This document shows positions 9,061 through 20,006 of a stretch of 64,000 nt of DNA, in pieces (position 1 is the stretch's first letter; every line of letters starts with the position of its first letter). A program made the translations under genes and the position numbers. The stretch spans positions 3,593,766-3,657,765 of the forward strand of contig NZ_CP109901.1 of the NCBI RefSeq assembly GCF_033095805.1, read 5' to 3'. This stretch comes from Serratia sp. UGAL515B_01. Lineage in GTDB: Bacteria > Pseudomonadota > Gammaproteobacteria > Enterobacterales > Enterobacteriaceae. The notes beneath the pieces are model-generated. The model searched no databases. It saw nothing but the letters and a program-made list of their open reading frames with translations, and was not told the origin of the DNA.

Positions 9061-9156
9061 TCAATCTGGGGCAGAAGATCGCCCTGTCAGGCTTGTGCTT
9101 AATTGCGCCACTGGTATGCAATTCAGTACAACATAATGACTTCATTGAGGATTTCG

Positions 9157-10560
9157 ATGGATTACTTACCGATCTTCTGCCAACTGCAACACAAAGCCTG
9201 CCTGTTAGTCGGTGGTGGGGAAGTCGCCGAACGTAAAGCCCGACTGCTGTTGGATGCCGGTGCACGTTTAACCGTCAATGCCCGTCAATTCAATAACCAA
9301 TTTCGCGTATGGGCCGAGTTTGGGCGATTAACGCTTGTGGAAGGGGAGTTTTATGCCGATTTACTGGCAGAGAAATGGTTGGTTATTGCCGCGACCAACA
9401 GCGTGGAAGTAAACGCCCTAGTATACCAATCTGCCAATCAGCAACGGGTATTCTGCAACGTCGTTGATGACCCCAAGCGTGCCAGTTTTATCATGCCTTC
9501 AATTATCGATCGTTCGCCAATAATGGTTGCCGTCTCTTCCGGGGGAAAAGCGCCCGTACTGGCTCGCCTATTGCGTGAAAAACTCGAGGCCATGCTGCCA
9601 CAACACCTTGGCCAGTTGGCGAATCTGGCGGGCTCCTTACGAAAGAGAGTTAAACAACGGTTTGCCAATATTAGCACTCGTCGTCGTTTCTGGGAAAAAC
9701 TGTTCGTGCACCACAGGCTGGCGCAATCCTTGGCCAACAACGATACCGAGTTCGTTAAACGACACGTCAAGCAGTTGTTTGGCGAACGGCAAGAAGCACA
9801 GGGTGAAGTGGTACTGGTTGGCGCTGGCCCCGGTGATGCTGGGCTATTGACGTTAAAAGGCCTACAGCAGATCCAGCAGGCCGACGTTGTGGTCTACGAC
9901 CGTCTGGTTTCTGACGAGATAATGGCATTGGTACGCCGGGATGCAGAACGCATATTTGTAGGCAAACGCGCCGGATACCACTGCGTGCCGCAGGAACAAA
10001 TCAATCAGATCCTGCTGGATCACGCTCAGCGGGGCTTACGTGTCGTCAGATTAAAAGGAGGAGATCCCTTTATTTTTGGCCGCGGAGGGGAAGAACTGGA
10101 GACGTTGGCCGAAGCAGGCATTCCCTTTTCCGTTGTACCTGGGATCACAGCAGCATCAGGCTGCTCAGCCTACAGCGGCATCCCCCTCACCCATCGAGAT
10201 CATGCACAAAGCGTACGGTTGGTCACCGGCCATGCCAAAACCGACGGCGAATTGGACTGGGCGCAGCTTGTTACAGAACATCAGACGCTGGTGTTTTATA
10301 TGGGGTTAAACCAGGCACCGGTGATCCAACAACAGCTGTTAGCCCATGGTGTGGAGGCTTCAATGCCGATTGCCCTCATTGAGAACGGCACCTCGACTCG
10401 TCAGCGGGTTATTGAAGGTGAACTGGCACAATTGGGGGCGTTGGCTGCACAGGCCACCAGCCCTACCCTGATTATCGTCGGAAGTGTCGTTAGCCTACGC
10501 AGCAAACTGAACTGGTTTACCTGCAGAGACTCCCCATCAGACCTCAGCAAAATGGCGTAA
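9157..10560 (+). CDS. cysG: Sirohaem synthase (trifunctional)
   Basis: CysG (467 residues) makes sirohaem from uroporphyrinogen III by methylation, NAD-dependent dehydrogenation and ferrochelation. The N-terminal dehydrogenase/chelatase part has [19 protein letters not shown] and [16 protein letters not shown]. The C-terminal methyltransferase part starts near residue 215 with [19 protein letters not shown] and has [18 protein letters not shown] and [20 protein letters not shown]. The ATG at 9157 was chosen over the upstream 9103 start because it gives the family's [10 protein letters not shown] opening and has a GAGG Shine-Dalgarno. It supplies cofactor to NirB and to sulfite reductase. It is intact although nirC upstream is not. 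Confidence 0.97.
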   Translation: MDYLPIFCQLQHKACLLVGGGEVAERKARLLLDAGARLTVNARQFNNQFRVWAEFGRLTLVEGEFYADLLAEKWLVIAATNSVEVNALVYQSANQQRVFCNVVDDPKRASFIMPSIIDRSPIMVAVSSGGKAPVLARLLREKLEAMLPQHLGQLANLAGSLRKRVKQRFANISTRRRFWEKLFVHHRLAQSLANNDTEFVKRHVKQLFGERQEAQGEVVLVGAGPGDAGLLTLKGLQQIQQADVVVYDRLVSDEIMALVRRDAERIFVGKRAGYHCVPQEQINQILLDHAQRGLRVVRLKGGDPFIFGRGGEELETLAEAGIPFSVVPGITAASGCSAYSGIPLTHRDHAQSVRLVTGHAKTDGELDWAQLVTEHQTLVFYMGLNQAPVIQQQLLAHGVEASMPIALIENGTSTRQRVIEGELAQLGALAAQATSPTLIIVGSVVSLRSKLNWFTCRDSPSDLSKMA

Positions 10561-10710
10561 AAAGCAACGTTTTGGCCGTTCAGGCTGCTGACAAAGCCCG
10601 CTATTTGAGAGAGTGTGCCGAAGGGATCGTAACAGTGTAAGCCGTCGGCATAACAGATAAGTGTCCCATAATAGCCACAAGGTGCCCTAGGCTCATGTAT
10701 ATCTGGTTAG

Positions 10711-10761
10711 AAAGCGACTTTATCATCAACCTCAGCGGCAACTTTGGTCGCTTTTTTCCTT
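10711..10761 (+). terminator. Probable terminator after cysG
   Basis: AAAGCGAC (10711-10718) pairs perfectly with GTCGCTTT (10747-10754) and is followed by more T residues. The loop of about 28 bases is long, so confidence is moderate. It lies between the converging cysG and trpS genes. Confidence 0.45.
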
Positions 10762-10774
10762 TTTGCACAGGACG

Positions 10775-11779
10775 TTACGGATGCGCGACAAAACCCACTG
10801 CTTGATAGACTTTTGCCAGCGTTTCCTGTGCACGAACACGTGCCTTTGCAGCACCATCGCGCATTATCTGCTGCAGTAAAGCCTCATCGTTACGGTAGCG
10901 GTGATATCGCTCCTGCAGGTTACTCAACATGTCGGAAACGGCCTCAGCGACCGCACCTTTTAAATGACCATACATCTGGCCTTCAAACTCGATTTCCAAC
11001 TGTTCTGTGCTCTTGCCTGTGACGCCGGACAGAATGTCCAACAAGTTGGAAACACCCGGTTTATTCGCCACATCGTAGCGAATCACTGGGGGATCCTGCG
11101 AGTCGGTCATTGCGCGTTTGATTTTCTTGGTGACTTCTTTCGGGTCTTCCAGCAAGCCGATCACGTTGTTACGATTTTCATCCGACTTGGACATCTTTTT
11201 GGTCGGTTCTTGCAAAGACATCACGCGCCCACCAGCTTTGGGAATAAACGGCTCAGGTAGCTTGAACACATCGCCGTACAGTGCGTTAAAACGCTGTCCA
11301 ACGTCACGGGTCAGTTCCATATGCTGTTTCTGATCCTCACCTACCGGAACCTGATTGGTCTGATACAGCAAGATATCTGCAGCCATCAATACCGGGTAAC
11401 CAAACAGACCCGCGTTGATGTTTTCCGCGTAACGCGCCGATTTATCCTTAAACTGGGTCATGCGGTTCAGTTCACCAAAATAGGTATAGCAGTTGAGCAC
11501 CCAACTCAGCTGCGTATGCTCTGGCACATGAGACTGCACGAAGATAGTGCTTTTTTGCGGATCGATACCACAAGCGAGGTAAAGTGCCAGCGTATCCAGC
11601 GTGGCTTTACGCAGTTTCTCTGCATCTTGGCGCGCGGTAATAGCATGAAGATCAACAATGCAGTAGATACAATCATAGTCGTCTTGCATATGAACCCACT
11701 GACGCAGTGCACCCATGTAGTTGCCAATGGTCAGTTCACCAGACGGCTGCGCGCCGCTAAATACGATGGGTTTACTCAT
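10775..11779 (-). CDS. trpS: Tryptophanyl-tRNA synthetase
   Basis: TrpS (334 residues) charges tRNA-Trp. It is a class I enzyme: the HIGH-equivalent lies in [12 protein letters not shown] near residues 12-23, and the KMSKS loop in [12 protein letters not shown] near residue 195. The ATG at 11779 gives the family start [15 protein letters not shown]; the longer frame to 11854 has an unrelated N-terminus that overlaps gph and was rejected. The gene starts 2 bp after the gph stop and is the last gene of the dam-rpe-gph-trpS run. Confidence 0.97.
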   Translation of the reverse strand: MSKPIVFSGAQPSGELTIGNYMGALRQWVHMQDDYDCIYCIVDLHAITARQDAEKLRKATLDTLALYLACGIDPQKSTIFVQSHVPEHTQLSWVLNCYTYFGELNRMTQFKDKSARYAENINAGLFGYPVLMAADILLYQTNQVPVGEDQKQHMELTRDVGQRFNALYGDVFKLPEPFIPKAGGRVMSLQEPTKKMSKSDENRNNVIGLLEDPKEVTKKIKRAMTDSQDPPVIRYDVANKPGVSNLLDILSGVTGKSTEQLEIEFEGQMYGHLKGAVAEAVSDMLSNLQERYHRYRNDEALLQQIMRDGAAKARVRAQETLAKVYQAVGFVAHP

Positions 11780-11781
11780 GT

Positions 11782-12480
11782 TTAAATTTCCTGATTCTCT
11801 ATAGGTAACAGCCCAAGAACGGGCAACAAATCGGCAAAATGCTCCAACACGCACTCGGGACGACTCAAGGCGATCGCTTCACCGTAGTTATATCCGTAAG
11901 TCAGACCAACGTTTGGGCAACCCGCCGCCTGTGCCGCTTGAATATCGTTACGTGAATCGCCGACAAACAGCACTTCATTCGCTCGCAGCCCGAGTTTGCC
12001 AAACACCAGATACAACGGTGCTGGGTGTGGTTTTTTTTCCACCACATCGTCACCGCCGATAATCAACGAAAAATAGTCGACAATCCCGAGTGCCGTCAGC
12101 AACGGAGCGACAAAAGGCGTGGGCTTGTTGGTCACCAGCGCCATTGGATAGCCCTTGCCTGCCAGGCAGCTAAGCGTTTCTTTCACCTGCGGAAACAGGC
12201 GACTACCGCTATCAACGGTTTGCGCATAGAAACGGTCAAAGTGCTGGCGCATTTGCTGGCAATGTTCCGCTGTGGCGTCCACTTCAGCCCAACATAGCGC
12301 ACGCTGAACCAGCACATCGGCACCATTACCAATCCAGGTAGCGACGCGGGTTTCGCCTGCCTGCGGCAATCCCATTTCGGCTAAAGCCAGATCGATAGCG
12401 GCAGCCAAGCCAGGCGCACTGTCTACCAATGTGCCATCAAGATCAAAAACCAGGCCACGGATCGCGCTAAAATCAACCAT
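11782..12480 (-). CDS. gph: Phosphoglycolate phosphatase
   Basis: Gph (232 residues) is a HAD-family phosphatase that removes 2-phosphoglycolate, a product of DNA 3'-end repair. The nucleophile motif is [13 protein letters not shown] (D13, D15). The middle has [14 protein letters not shown], and the C-terminal loop is [18 protein letters not shown]. The ATG at 12480 was chosen because the reading upstream overlaps rpe deeply. The two genes overlap by 8 bp. Compared with the E. coli enzyme it lacks about 20 residues in the helical cap, a common length variation. Confidence 0.95.
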   Translation of the reverse strand: MVDFSAIRGLVFDLDGTLVDSAPGLAAAIDLALAEMGLPQAGETRVATWIGNGADVLVQRALCWAEVDATAEHCQQMRQHFDRFYAQTVDSGSRLFPQVKETLSCLAGKGYPMALVTNKPTPFVAPLLTALGIVDYFSLIIGGDDVVEKKPHPAPLYLVFGKLGLRANEVLFVGDSRNDIQAAQAAGCPNVGLTYGYNYGEAIALSRPECVLEHFADLLPVLGLLPIENQEI

Positions 12481-13150
12481 GGTGAACCTTAGCCAGTTCA
12501 CGACGCATTTCATCGATCACTTTACGGTAATCCGGCTTGCCAAAAATTGCCGAGCCTGCAACAAACATGTCAGCCCCGGCCGCAGCAATTTCGGCAATAT
12601 TGTCCACTTTCACGCCACCATCGACTTCCAGACGAATATCATGCCCACTTTTATCGATCAGAGTACGGACCTGACGCAACTTATCTAAGGTTCCTGGAAT
12701 AAATGACTGCCCGCCAAAACCAGGATTAACCGACATCAACAGGATCACATCGAGCTTATCCATAACGTAATCAAGATAACTCAGTGGTGTTGCCGGGTTA
12801 AAGACCAGTCCAGCTTTGCAGCCGTGCTCTTTGATCAATTGAAGGGTACGATCAACATGTTCAGAGGCTTCAGGATGGAAAGAGATATAACTTGCCCCGG
12901 CTTTAGCGAAATCGGGCACGATACGATCAACAGGTTTCACCATCAGATGAACGTCGATAGGGGCGGTTATGCCATAGCTTCGCAAAGACTCACACACCAT
13001 CGGCCCAATCGTCAGATTAGGTACGTAATGGTTATCCATCACATCAAAGTGTACTACGTCAGCGCCCGCAGCCAACACCTTGGCAGTATCGTCGCCCAAA
13101 CGGGCAAAATCGGCTGACAGAATGGACGGGGCAATCAAAAACTTTTTCAT
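12473..13150 (-). CDS. rpe: Ribulose-phosphate 3-epimerase
   Basis: Rpe (225 residues) interconverts ribulose 5-phosphate and xylulose 5-phosphate in the pentose phosphate pathway. It is a TIM barrel with the family motifs [51 protein letters not shown] and RLEVDGGVK. Metal-binding His and Asp residues are in place. The ATG at 13150 gives the usual MKKFLIAPS start. It sits 29 bp after dam and overlaps gph by 8 bp, in the conserved operon. Confidence 0.97.
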   Translation of the reverse strand: MKKFLIAPSILSADFARLGDDTAKVLAAGADVVHFDVMDNHYVPNLTIGPMVCESLRSYGITAPIDVHLMVKPVDRIVPDFAKAGASYISFHPEASEHVDRTLQLIKEHGCKAGLVFNPATPLSYLDYVMDKLDVILLMSVNPGFGGQSFIPGTLDKLRQVRTLIDKSGHDIRLEVDGGVKVDNIAEIAAAGADMFVAGSAIFGKPDYRKVIDEMRRELAKVHHG

Positions 13151-13179
13151 CCGCTTCTCCAAACGTAGGATTCGAGTTG

Positions 13180-13992
13180 TTAGCTATACAATGCCAGTAG
13201 TTCGTTTACCTTGCTGCGCCCCAGAATATTACTGCTGATGGTGCGACGTGCTTTCACCACATGTAGCGAAGCATGTTGGTACCAGCAACGTGTCAGTTCG
13301 GTGTCATGATTAGATATCAATACTGGCACTTGGCTTTCCACCGACAGTCGATGAGCAATAAGCGCCAGCCCTTGCTGGTCAGCCATACTAAAGCTGTTGG
13401 TGTGGTATGCAGTAAAGTTAGCCGTCGCCGAAAGTGGCGCATAGGGTGGATCGCAATAAACCACCGCGCCTTGCGTTGCCTTTGCCATGGTATCGCGGTA
13501 ATGCTCACAGACAAAAGTGGCGTTGCGTGATTTTTCAGCAAACCAATACAGCTCTTCTTCAGGAAAATAAGGCTTTTTATAACGACCAAATGGCACATTG
13601 AACTCACCACTCAGATTATAACGACACAGTCCGTTGTAGCAGTGACGATTCAGATACAGGAACAGTAACGCGCGCCTATAAGCATCAGTACTTTTGTTAA
13701 ACTCTTCACGCAATAGATAAAATTGGTCTGACTTATTGTACTCATTGGTGAAAAGGATACGTGCATCGCGCACGAAGTCATCCGTGCGCTGCTTAACGAT
13801 GTTATACAGGTTGATAAGATCGCTGTTGATGTCGGCGAGAATATAGGCGTCGTACTCCATGTTCAGGAATACTGAACCCGCCCCCACAAAGGGTTCGATT
13901 AAGCAGTCACCCGCTGGCAAATGACGACGAATTTCGTCTATCAGCGGGTACTTTCCACCAGCCCATTTTAAAAAAGCGCGGTTTTTCTTCAT
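13180..13992 (-). CDS. dam: DNA adenine methylase (GATC)
   Basis: Dam (270 residues) methylates the adenine in GATC, directing mismatch repair strand choice, replication timing and some promoters. The SAM-binding motif KWAGGKYPL (residues 9-17) is followed by [10 protein letters not shown]. The catalytic DPPY is at residues 181-184, followed by [13 protein letters not shown]. The C-terminus ([11 protein letters not shown]) is about eight residues shorter than in E. coli. It lies between damX and rpe in the aroK-aroB-damX-dam-rpe-gph-trpS series. Confidence 0.97.
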   Translation of the reverse strand: MKKNRAFLKWAGGKYPLIDEIRRHLPAGDCLIEPFVGAGSVFLNMEYDAYILADINSDLINLYNIVKQRTDDFVRDARILFTNEYNKSDQFYLLREEFNKSTDAYRRALLFLYLNRHCYNGLCRYNLSGEFNVPFGRYKKPYFPEEELYWFAEKSRNATFVCEHYRDTMAKATQGAVVYCDPPYAPLSATANFTAYHTNSFSMADQQGLALIAHRLSVESQVPVLISNHDTELTRCWYQHASLHVVKARRTISSNILGRSKVNELLALYS

Positions 13993-14076
13993 GCCGTCAG
14001 TTAGCTACTTATACAATTCAGAGCGGCGGATTGTACTCTGTTTCAAACAGCACATCAGCGCACAAAATTAAATGAT

Positions 14077-15114
14077 TTATTTTTTAAAGTCTTGCTGCAC
14101 TTGGTGTACAGGGCGGACCCATGGTTTTTTCGCTTGGACATCTGCTGGTAACGAAGCGATTGCACGTTTGGCCTCCGCTGATGAAGCATAATCTCCGCTC
14201 ACTAACACAAACCACGGCTTGCCGTCACGCTTGGTCTGGTACACCATGAAGTGCTGCAGGTTTTGCTGCTTGGCAAAAGCATTGAGCGTATCGGAACGAG
14301 AAGCACTGCTCAATTGCAGTGTGAAATGGCTACCCGGTGCCGACTTGATGGAACCGTTACCCCCACTCACCGCACTACTCTTGCCAGACACCGGTGGTGT
14401 ATAAGCTGTGGTCGTGGTGGGTGAGGGTTTGGGCGGTACCGCAGGTGTTGCCACAGTTCTTGCTGGCGTTTTATGCTGTTGAACCGATACGGCTGAGTTA
14501 TTGTGCAACGGACGCGTGGTTTCTTTTGCAACTGAACTCACACTGCCCATTCGCGCAGATTCTTTTACAGCACTACCACTCATTAGCGTAGCTGGAGCGG
14601 TGGGTAAACCGGCAATCGGCGTATTCAGATCCTGTGTGGCAGTATCAACCTGACCTTGTTGAGACAATAGCGCATCTGCCATATTGCCGGGTAAATCGAT
14701 ACGCCGTTGAGCACCACCTTGAGCAGGCTGTGGCGGCGCTTCGGTAGGAGTACTAGAGATTGGCGGAACGCTGATATTTTGAGGCTGCGCTGGTTGGGAA
14801 ATGCCTACGCCATTGTTGTCGTTTGTATCAGTAGTGCCACCCGCTACACTGCCGTTTGCCGCCGTCAGCGACGAAGATCCTGAAAGATTAATATCGCGGC
14901 TTATACCTTGCTGAGTAGCCTCATGCGCGGTAGGCGACTTCAACGCCGAACCGATACCCACAATCAACACCAACAGGACCAGAATGCCAACACCAATCAT
15001 TACATGCTGATGCGAGACCGCTAAACGTGGGCCTGAAGATGATCGACGCGAACGTGAAGGTCGACGGTCGCTGGTATCAGGCCGAAGATCGTCTTCTGGT
15101 TTAAACTCATCCAT
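14077..15114 (-). CDS. damX: Cell division SPOR-domain protein DamX
   Basis: DamX (345 residues) is a bitopic inner-membrane protein that localises to the septum by its SPOR domain, which binds denuded glycan. The short cytoplasmic N-terminus (MDEFKPEDDLRPD) leads to one membrane span at about 38-58. A long Pro/Thr/Ser-rich periplasmic linker follows. The SPOR domain occupies about 261-345 (HFTLQLSSASRSDTLNAFAK ... PWFVLVSGDYAS). It is shorter than the 428-residue E. coli protein, mainly because the acidic cytoplasmic segment before the membrane span is missing. Confidence 0.93.
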   Translation of the reverse strand: MDEFKPEDDLRPDTSDRRPSRSRRSSSGPRLAVSHQHVMIGVGILVLLVLIVGIGSALKSPTAHEATQQGISRDINLSGSSSLTAANGSVAGGTTDTNDNNGVGISQPAQPQNISVPPISSTPTEAPPQPAQGGAQRRIDLPGNMADALLSQQGQVDTATQDLNTPIAGLPTAPATLMSGSAVKESARMGSVSSVAKETTRPLHNNSAVSVQQHKTPARTVATPAVPPKPSPTTTTAYTPPVSGKSSAVSGGNGSIKSAPGSHFTLQLSSASRSDTLNAFAKQQNLQHFMVYQTKRDGKPWFVLVSGDYASSAEAKRAIASLPADVQAKKPWVRPVHQVQQDFKK

Positions 15115-15294
15115 ATGACCTCCTCCAACTAGAGAAAAAAGCTTACCACCCGTTATCCAGAATGGTTAGAGACTGTGTAACACGACAACGGCAAAGCAAC
15201 ATGAGCCTTACTCTACTCATTGAGTCATTGTAAGTTCCATCAACACAAGCAGCCGAGAAGAAGAAGCCCCGTGCCATAGATAGGCTATGTGGCC

Positions 15295-15344
15295 AAAACC
15301 GGCGAGTATAAACGGCACACTGCCACTTAAAACCGGCGAGTATA
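15295..15344. repeat. Two direct 16-bp repeats between aroB and damX
   Basis: AAAACCGGCGAGTATA occurs at 15295-15310 and again at 15329-15344. They lie in the 303-bp gap 15115-15417, where no gene was found. Function unknown; it may be part of a decayed intergenic repeat. Confidence 0.6.
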
Positions 15345-15417
15345 GATACTAACAGTAGCCAAGCCACTGTTATACTCTTATTACTTGAGGTAGCTGGAGT
15401 CTCGGCTGTGTTTCAGA

Positions 15418-16545
15418 CTATCGGCCCTGCAGTAACTTGGGCATAGATTTAACCCCTGAAATTGGAAGGCAATCCGTGATGGAAGCCAAAACGACCTCAT
15501 GGGCAACGCCACCACGGACTTCAGCTTCGCCAATTGCCTTTGGTAATACTAAACGCAGTTCACCGGCCAATACCTTCTTATCACGCATCATATGCGGCAA
15601 ATAAGCTGCTGGTGCCATTTCCTGCGGACCACAAACCGGTAATCCAGCACGCAGCAGCAGACCTTTGACCCGTTCGATATCGTCAGCAGTAAATTGCCCC
15701 AGCCGGTAGGCCGTTTGCGACGCCATTACCATGCCCGCAGCAACCGCTTCACCATGTAGCCATACGCCATAACCCATTTCGGCTTCTATAGCATGACCAT
15801 AGGTATGACCCAGATTGAGTAACGCCCGCAGACCATTTTCACGTTCATCTGCAGCGACAACCTCAGCCTTCAATTCGCAACAACGGCGAATGCAGTACGC
15901 CAACGCTGACATATCCAGCGCCACTAGCGCATCAATATTCTTTTCCAACCAAACAAAGAAATCACGGTCAAGAATAATTCCGTACTTGATCACTTCCGCT
16001 AGCCCAGAGGATAACTCACGTGCCGGCAAGGTACGCAAACAATCAAGATCTACCACCACAGAAGCGGGTTGGTAGAAGGCACCAATCATGTTTTTACCGA
16101 GCGGATGATTGACGGCGGTTTTGCCGCCTACAGAAGAGTCCACCTGCGAAAGTAACGTAGTAGGAACCTGAATAAAACGCACACCACGTTGATAGCATGC
16201 TGCGGCAAAACCGGTCAGATCGCCCACCACACCACCGCCGAGGGCAATAAGTGTGGTATCGCGGCCGTGCGGTTTTTCCAGCAACGCCGAGAAGACCTGC
16301 TCAAGCACGGCGAGGGACTTATACTGTTCGCCGTCGGGCAGTATCACCTGATCGACCACAATACCACTCTGCTCAAGCACCTTCCTGATACGTTCCAGGT
16401 ACAACGGTGCCAAAGTCTGGTTGGTGACCAGCATAACCTGCTCACCCGCCGTTAGCGGCATAAAAGAAGCCGGATCGTTAAACAATCCGGCGGCAATGGT
16501 AATCGGGTAGCTGCGCTCCCCAAGCGTTACGGTAATTCTCTCCAT
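15418..16545 (-). CDS. aroB: 3-dehydroquinate synthase
   Basis: AroB (375 residues) converts DAHP to 3-dehydroquinate, the second step of the shikimate pathway, using NAD and a divalent metal. Motifs include [40 protein letters not shown] and the metal-binding [14 protein letters not shown]. The ATG at 16545 matches the family start [15 protein letters not shown]. The C-terminus runs about a dozen residues past the usual end (after ASITDC), which looks like a small readthrough extension. It is downstream of aroK with a 219-bp gap. Confidence 0.96.
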   Translation of the reverse strand: MERITVTLGERSYPITIAAGLFNDPASFMPLTAGEQVMLVTNQTLAPLYLERIRKVLEQSGIVVDQVILPDGEQYKSLAVLEQVFSALLEKPHGRDTTLIALGGGVVGDLTGFAAACYQRGVRFIQVPTTLLSQVDSSVGGKTAVNHPLGKNMIGAFYQPASVVVDLDCLRTLPARELSSGLAEVIKYGIILDRDFFVWLEKNIDALVALDMSALAYCIRRCCELKAEVVAADERENGLRALLNLGHTYGHAIEAEMGYGVWLHGEAVAAGMVMASQTAYRLGQFTADDIERVKGLLLRAGLPVCGPQEMAPAAYLPHMMRDKKVLAGELRLVLPKAIGEAEVRGGVAHEVVLASITDCLPISGVKSMPKLLQGR

Positions 16546-16764
16546 GTCGCGCTCAGTTCTAATGTGGTCTACCCCTGCAAACGCAGGGAACACAATTCAG
16601 GATTTCCGCATTTACCCAAAAGTAACACGGAAACACTATTACTCTGAATCATTTAAGTTACGCAAAGGCAGTGACTCCAAGATCTCTAGCTATTATGGAC
16701 AACTGAATAACTGAGTTTTTTGAGCACTGCCTGCACACATGCCATGCGAAGTATGGCGAGTCTA

Positions 16765-17286
16765 TCAGTTGCTTTCCAGCATATTGATTATCTGGTTAGC
16801 AACTACTTTTGCGCTTTGATCGTCCGTGCGGATGGTGAGATCTGCGATTTCTTCATACAACGGATTACGTTCTTTAGCTAACGCTTCCAGAACTTCGCGC
16901 GGAGGAGAGTCAACCTGCAACAACGGACGTTTTTTGTCACGCTGAGTACGGGCCAACTGCTTCTCGATGGTGGTTTCGAGATAGACCACAACGCCACGCG
17001 CCGACAAGCGGTTACGTGTTTCACGAGACTTAACCGAACCACCGCCTGTAGCAAGTACAATGCCTTGCTTTTCCGTCAGTTCATTAATGACTTTTTCTTC
17101 GCGATCGCGGAAGCCTTCTTCCCCTTCCACATCGAATACCCAGCCCACGTCAGCTCCGGTACGTCGCTCAATTTCTTGATCGGAGTCGAAAAACTCCATA
17201 TTGAGTTGCTGAGCTAACTGACGGCCAATAGTGCTTTTGCCGGCACCCATAGGCCCAACCAGAAAGATATTGCGTTTCTCTGCCAT
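16765..17286 (-). CDS. aroK: Shikimate kinase I
   Basis: AroK (173 residues) phosphorylates shikimate. The P-loop [15 protein letters not shown] is at residues 11-25. The substrate-binding [13 protein letters not shown] follows, then the [15 protein letters not shown] loop and the lid region [13 protein letters not shown]. The length is the family's usual 173. It is the first gene of the aroK-aroB-damX-dam-rpe-gph-trpS run, with its promoter probably in 17287-17480. Confidence 0.97.
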   Translation of the reverse strand: MAEKRNIFLVGPMGAGKSTIGRQLAQQLNMEFFDSDQEIERRTGADVGWVFDVEGEEGFRDREEKVINELTEKQGIVLATGGGSVKSRETRNRLSARGVVVYLETTIEKQLARTQRDKKRPLLQVDSPPREVLEALAKERNPLYEEIADLTIRTDDQSAKVVANQIINMLESN

Positions 17287-17483
17287 GTTTTTCGGTATTA
17301 CTAAGACAATTCGTTAATGATAACCCGCCCCGCCAATCAAATCAGCAACGGGACCTAAACTGAAACCTCATGAGCGATAGTGCGAGATCAGACGAAAAAT
17401 TATCTCAACACTCTTGGTAGTTTGGCAACCGAATAAATCGCTATCCACGCCGCAGGAGGGAAACCATACGTTTTTAACGGCGT

Positions 17484-17610
17484 CTTATACCCTATAGATT
17501 TCAAGTTTCGGAGAGGCAAACGTAAAAGATCCCAGAAACTTAACTTCGGTAAGTTACCGGATAAATACATTAAACCAACAACGTCACAGCTTGAAAGACG
17601 ATGGGTAAAG
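17484..17610. repeat. Degenerate ERIC-like intergenic repeat
   Basis: The segment begins TATACCCTATAGATTTCAAG and ends with CAGCTTGAAAGACGATGGGTA, resembling the two ends of the Serratia/Yersinia type of ERIC repeat, but the interior is poorly conserved. It lies in the 612-bp gap between aroK and hofQ. The rest of that gap (17610-17898) shows no gene or recognisable site. Confidence 0.4.
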
Positions 17611-17898
17611 CATTAACAAAAAAACCTCGGAGCTCAATTCGGTAACCCTTGTAAGCTAAATCGGCGGCAGCGTCAAACGTAGATACCGCGAAGACAAGAA
17701 AAAAGTGCACTTGCCCATCAACTTTTAAGCGTTTTCACTCTATGCGTGTTTCTCACTTATGCCCACAATCGGTCATATGCTTCCCCAATCTGCAGGTACT
17801 CGCCTTGAGGGGATCTCCAAGGTTATAACCTCTAATATACATCAGGAAGGTATCTGAAAAAATGCCATCGTAACATCGCTTATAAAAAAGCATAAAAT

Positions 17899-19146
17899 TC
17901 AGACCTTTATCAGCGTTGGAGTGATGAAAATCACCAATTCGCGTCGTTTATGCTGCTTGCTGCTGCGTTTGAAAAAATAACTCAGCAAAGGAACATCCCC
18001 CACCACAGGAACTTTGTCCACGCCATACGTGTTTTGCCGTTGGAATATGCCACCCAATACGATGGTTTCACCGTTTTTTACCGTTACCTGAGTTTTAACT
18101 TCCTGTTTGTCGATTGCAAGAGCCTCACCTGCCCCCTGTTTTATCGAACGCCCTGGCATATTCTGACTAATCTGAAGTGTTAATGTGATCCGCCCATTAG
18201 GCAAAATCTTTGGCGTAACTTCCATGCCCAGCACCGCTTCCTTGAACTCTACAGAAGTAGCACCACTGGCACCGCTCGAGACTTCGTAAGGGATTTCCGT
18301 CCCCTGCTTAATGCTGGCCGTTTGCTGATGTGCAGTAAGTAGACGTGGGCTGGCAATGATTTCTACCTCATTTTCCTGCTCCAGTGCCGACAACTCCAAA
18401 TCCAGAATACGGCCACTGAGCCGCGCGAGGTGAAAACCAGCTGCCACTGGGCTATTTTCTATCGGTAAATCAACGTTGAAGTTGTTTATCCGCAATCCCT
18501 TCGCAGATTCGTCTTCCCCATTTAGCCCCCAGCGGACACCCAACTCCCGCAAATTTTCGCTACTGATGGTAACAATATGCGCTGCCAGTTGTACCTGCTC
18601 CAACGGCGCATCCATCTCGGCAACCCAGGATTTCATTTGAGCAAGAGCCTGAGCAGTATCACGCAATAACAACGCGTTCGTCCGTTTGTCTACCACCACA
18701 CTACCGCGCTCGGTCAATAGTTTGCCACGCTGGCTATCCAGACTTTGCGCTATGTCGCTGGCATCTGCATTTTGCAGCGTCATTGTCAGATTCGCTAATG
18801 GCAATTGTTGTGCCAAAACCTGCTGGCGACGTTGCCGTTCCTGTTCATCCGGCTCAGGGAAAACCATCATCACATTCCCCTCAATAGTCATCGTCAATTT
18901 TCCCATGCGCAGTACTACTGCAATCGCCTGTTGCCAAGGAACATTATCTAACCGCAGAGTCAGGTTGCTATTGGTACCTTCACCAGCTACCAGATTCAAC
19001 TGCTGATATTCTGCCAAAGCCTGTAAAATTAGACTGATAGGTGTCTCATGAAACACCAGTGACACGGGTTTTTCTTGCTGCACATTTCCCATTACCGTTA
19101 AAGGTATAGCAAGCCAACAGGCCCAAAAACCGCTAAATCTCTTCAT
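17899..19146 (-). CDS. hofQ: Secretin HofQ (PilQ-like), DNA-uptake porin
   Basis: HofQ (415 residues) is a short secretin that would form the outer-membrane ring for DNA uptake or pilus passage. An N-terminal signal-like segment is followed by a secretin N-domain (SLVFHETPISLILQALAEYQ). The C-terminal secretin core has LLTAHQQTASIKQGTEIPYE and the signature VPVVGDVPLLSYFFKR, ending VIFITPTLIKV. Two ATGs compete (19152 and 19146); 19146 has the better Shine-Dalgarno spacing from AAGGA. It follows hofP by about 10 bp and is the last gene of hofMNOPQ. Confidence 0.92.
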   Translation of the reverse strand: MKRFSGFWACWLAIPLTVMGNVQQEKPVSLVFHETPISLILQALAEYQQLNLVAGEGTNSNLTLRLDNVPWQQAIAVVLRMGKLTMTIEGNVMMVFPEPDEQERQRRQQVLAQQLPLANLTMTLQNADASDIAQSLDSQRGKLLTERGSVVVDKRTNALLLRDTAQALAQMKSWVAEMDAPLEQVQLAAHIVTISSENLRELGVRWGLNGEDESAKGLRINNFNVDLPIENSPVAAGFHLARLSGRILDLELSALEQENEVEIIASPRLLTAHQQTASIKQGTEIPYEVSSGASGATSVEFKEAVLGMEVTPKILPNGRITLTLQISQNMPGRSIKQGAGEALAIDKQEVKTQVTVKNGETIVLGGIFQRQNTYGVDKVPVVGDVPLLSYFFKRSSKQHKRRELVIFITPTLIKV

Positions 19147-19156
19147 TTCCATGTCC

Positions 19157-19504
19157 TTATGGTTTCTTTTGCAAGGTGAGCACCACACTGCCGCCCTGTG
19201 GCAAACAACCCTCATTCGTTCCCTTGGCACGGAGTTCTATGCGATCAGAATGGATCGATTCCACTTGCCAGTATTCACCCGGCAACCATTGCTGTGGCAA
19301 TAGCCGCAACCATTGTCCTAGCGGAGTCACAACCCAGCCTTGACGAAAGTCGGGGGAACCAATAATGCCTTTGAGCAACCAATCTGTCGGTGAAACCGTC
19401 GGCGTTTTGCAGGGTATTACCTGCGCTGACTGAAACGGATCGCGATATTGCACCGCGCCAAGCAAAGTGGAAAGAAGCAACCACAACCAACAAATTTTAC
19501 TCAT
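19157..19504 (-). CDS. hofP: HofP (PilP-like)
   Basis: This 115-residue protein has a hydrophobic N-terminal leader (ICWLWLLLSTLLGAV) followed by the RDPF motif seen in PilP-type proteins, and a small beta-rich domain (GWVVTPLGQWLRLLPQQW). PilP-like proteins sit in the periplasm and link the inner-membrane PilNO-type pair to the secretin. No lipobox cysteine is visible after the leader. The start overlaps hofO by 8 bp. Identity rests partly on gene order, since the family diverges quickly. Confidence 0.8.
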   Translation of the reverse strand: MSKICWLWLLLSTLLGAVQYRDPFQSAQVIPCKTPTVSPTDWLLKGIIGSPDFRQGWVVTPLGQWLRLLPQQWLPGEYWQVESIHSDRIELRAKGTNEGCLPQGGSVVLTLQKKP

Positions 19505-20006
19505 CAGCGCCGTCCCCAGAGCTGAGCAATGTCAGTTCGGTGAATACCCCTTCAGACCGACTCTCGATACGTATCTGGTCAATCCGTTTGTGTGGTGAAA
19601 TCGTTTCTAGTAAACGCAGCAATCCCGAGTAATTCACCTGAAATTTAAACGTTTGTTGTGCTGGCTTATCCTGCTGTTGCCAACGCAGTAACTTCCCGCC
19701 AACCTGGGAGAGATTACTCCCCAGTTCCGCGTGGTCTTCCGGCTGTTTTATCGCTTTGTGTTGCAAACTCAACTCTAATGCCTCTAGCGACGGCAACTGG
19801 CTTATTTGCTGCTGCCGCTCTGTAACCTGTAATTGAAGCTGTTGTTGCTGTTGATACAATCTTTCCCGTCGCTGCCACTGACCGGAGATAAACAACACAT
19901 AAGCCAGCAAAATACCCGCAGCCAATACCAGCCATTGAACGGCCAGTAGCTGCCAACATGGCCGCCCAAGCCATTGGATTAACCAAATTGGTAAGGGCTT
20001 ATTCAT
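19497..20006 (-). CDS. hofO: HofO (PilO-like)
   Basis: This 169-residue protein has one membrane span at about 17-42 (CWQLLAVQWLVLAAGILLAY) followed by a Gln-rich coiled coil (residues about 45-85) and a small C-terminal domain. That is the layout of PilO-type inner-membrane components. It overlaps hofN by 8 bp and hofP by 8 bp. Low sequence conservation is normal for the family. Confidence 0.78.
   Translation of the reverse strand: MNKPLPIWLIQWLGRPCWQLLAVQWLVLAAGILLAYVLFISGQWQRRERLYQQQQQLQLQVTERQQQISQLPSLEALELSLQHKAIKQPEDHAELGSNLSQVGGKLLRWQQQDKPAQQTFKFQVNYSGLLRLLETISPHKRIDQIRIESRSEGVFTELTLLSSGDGADE

Noticed and set aside
10775..11854. Longer TrpS start at 11854
   Set aside because: The extra 25 residues overlap gph and do not match the family.
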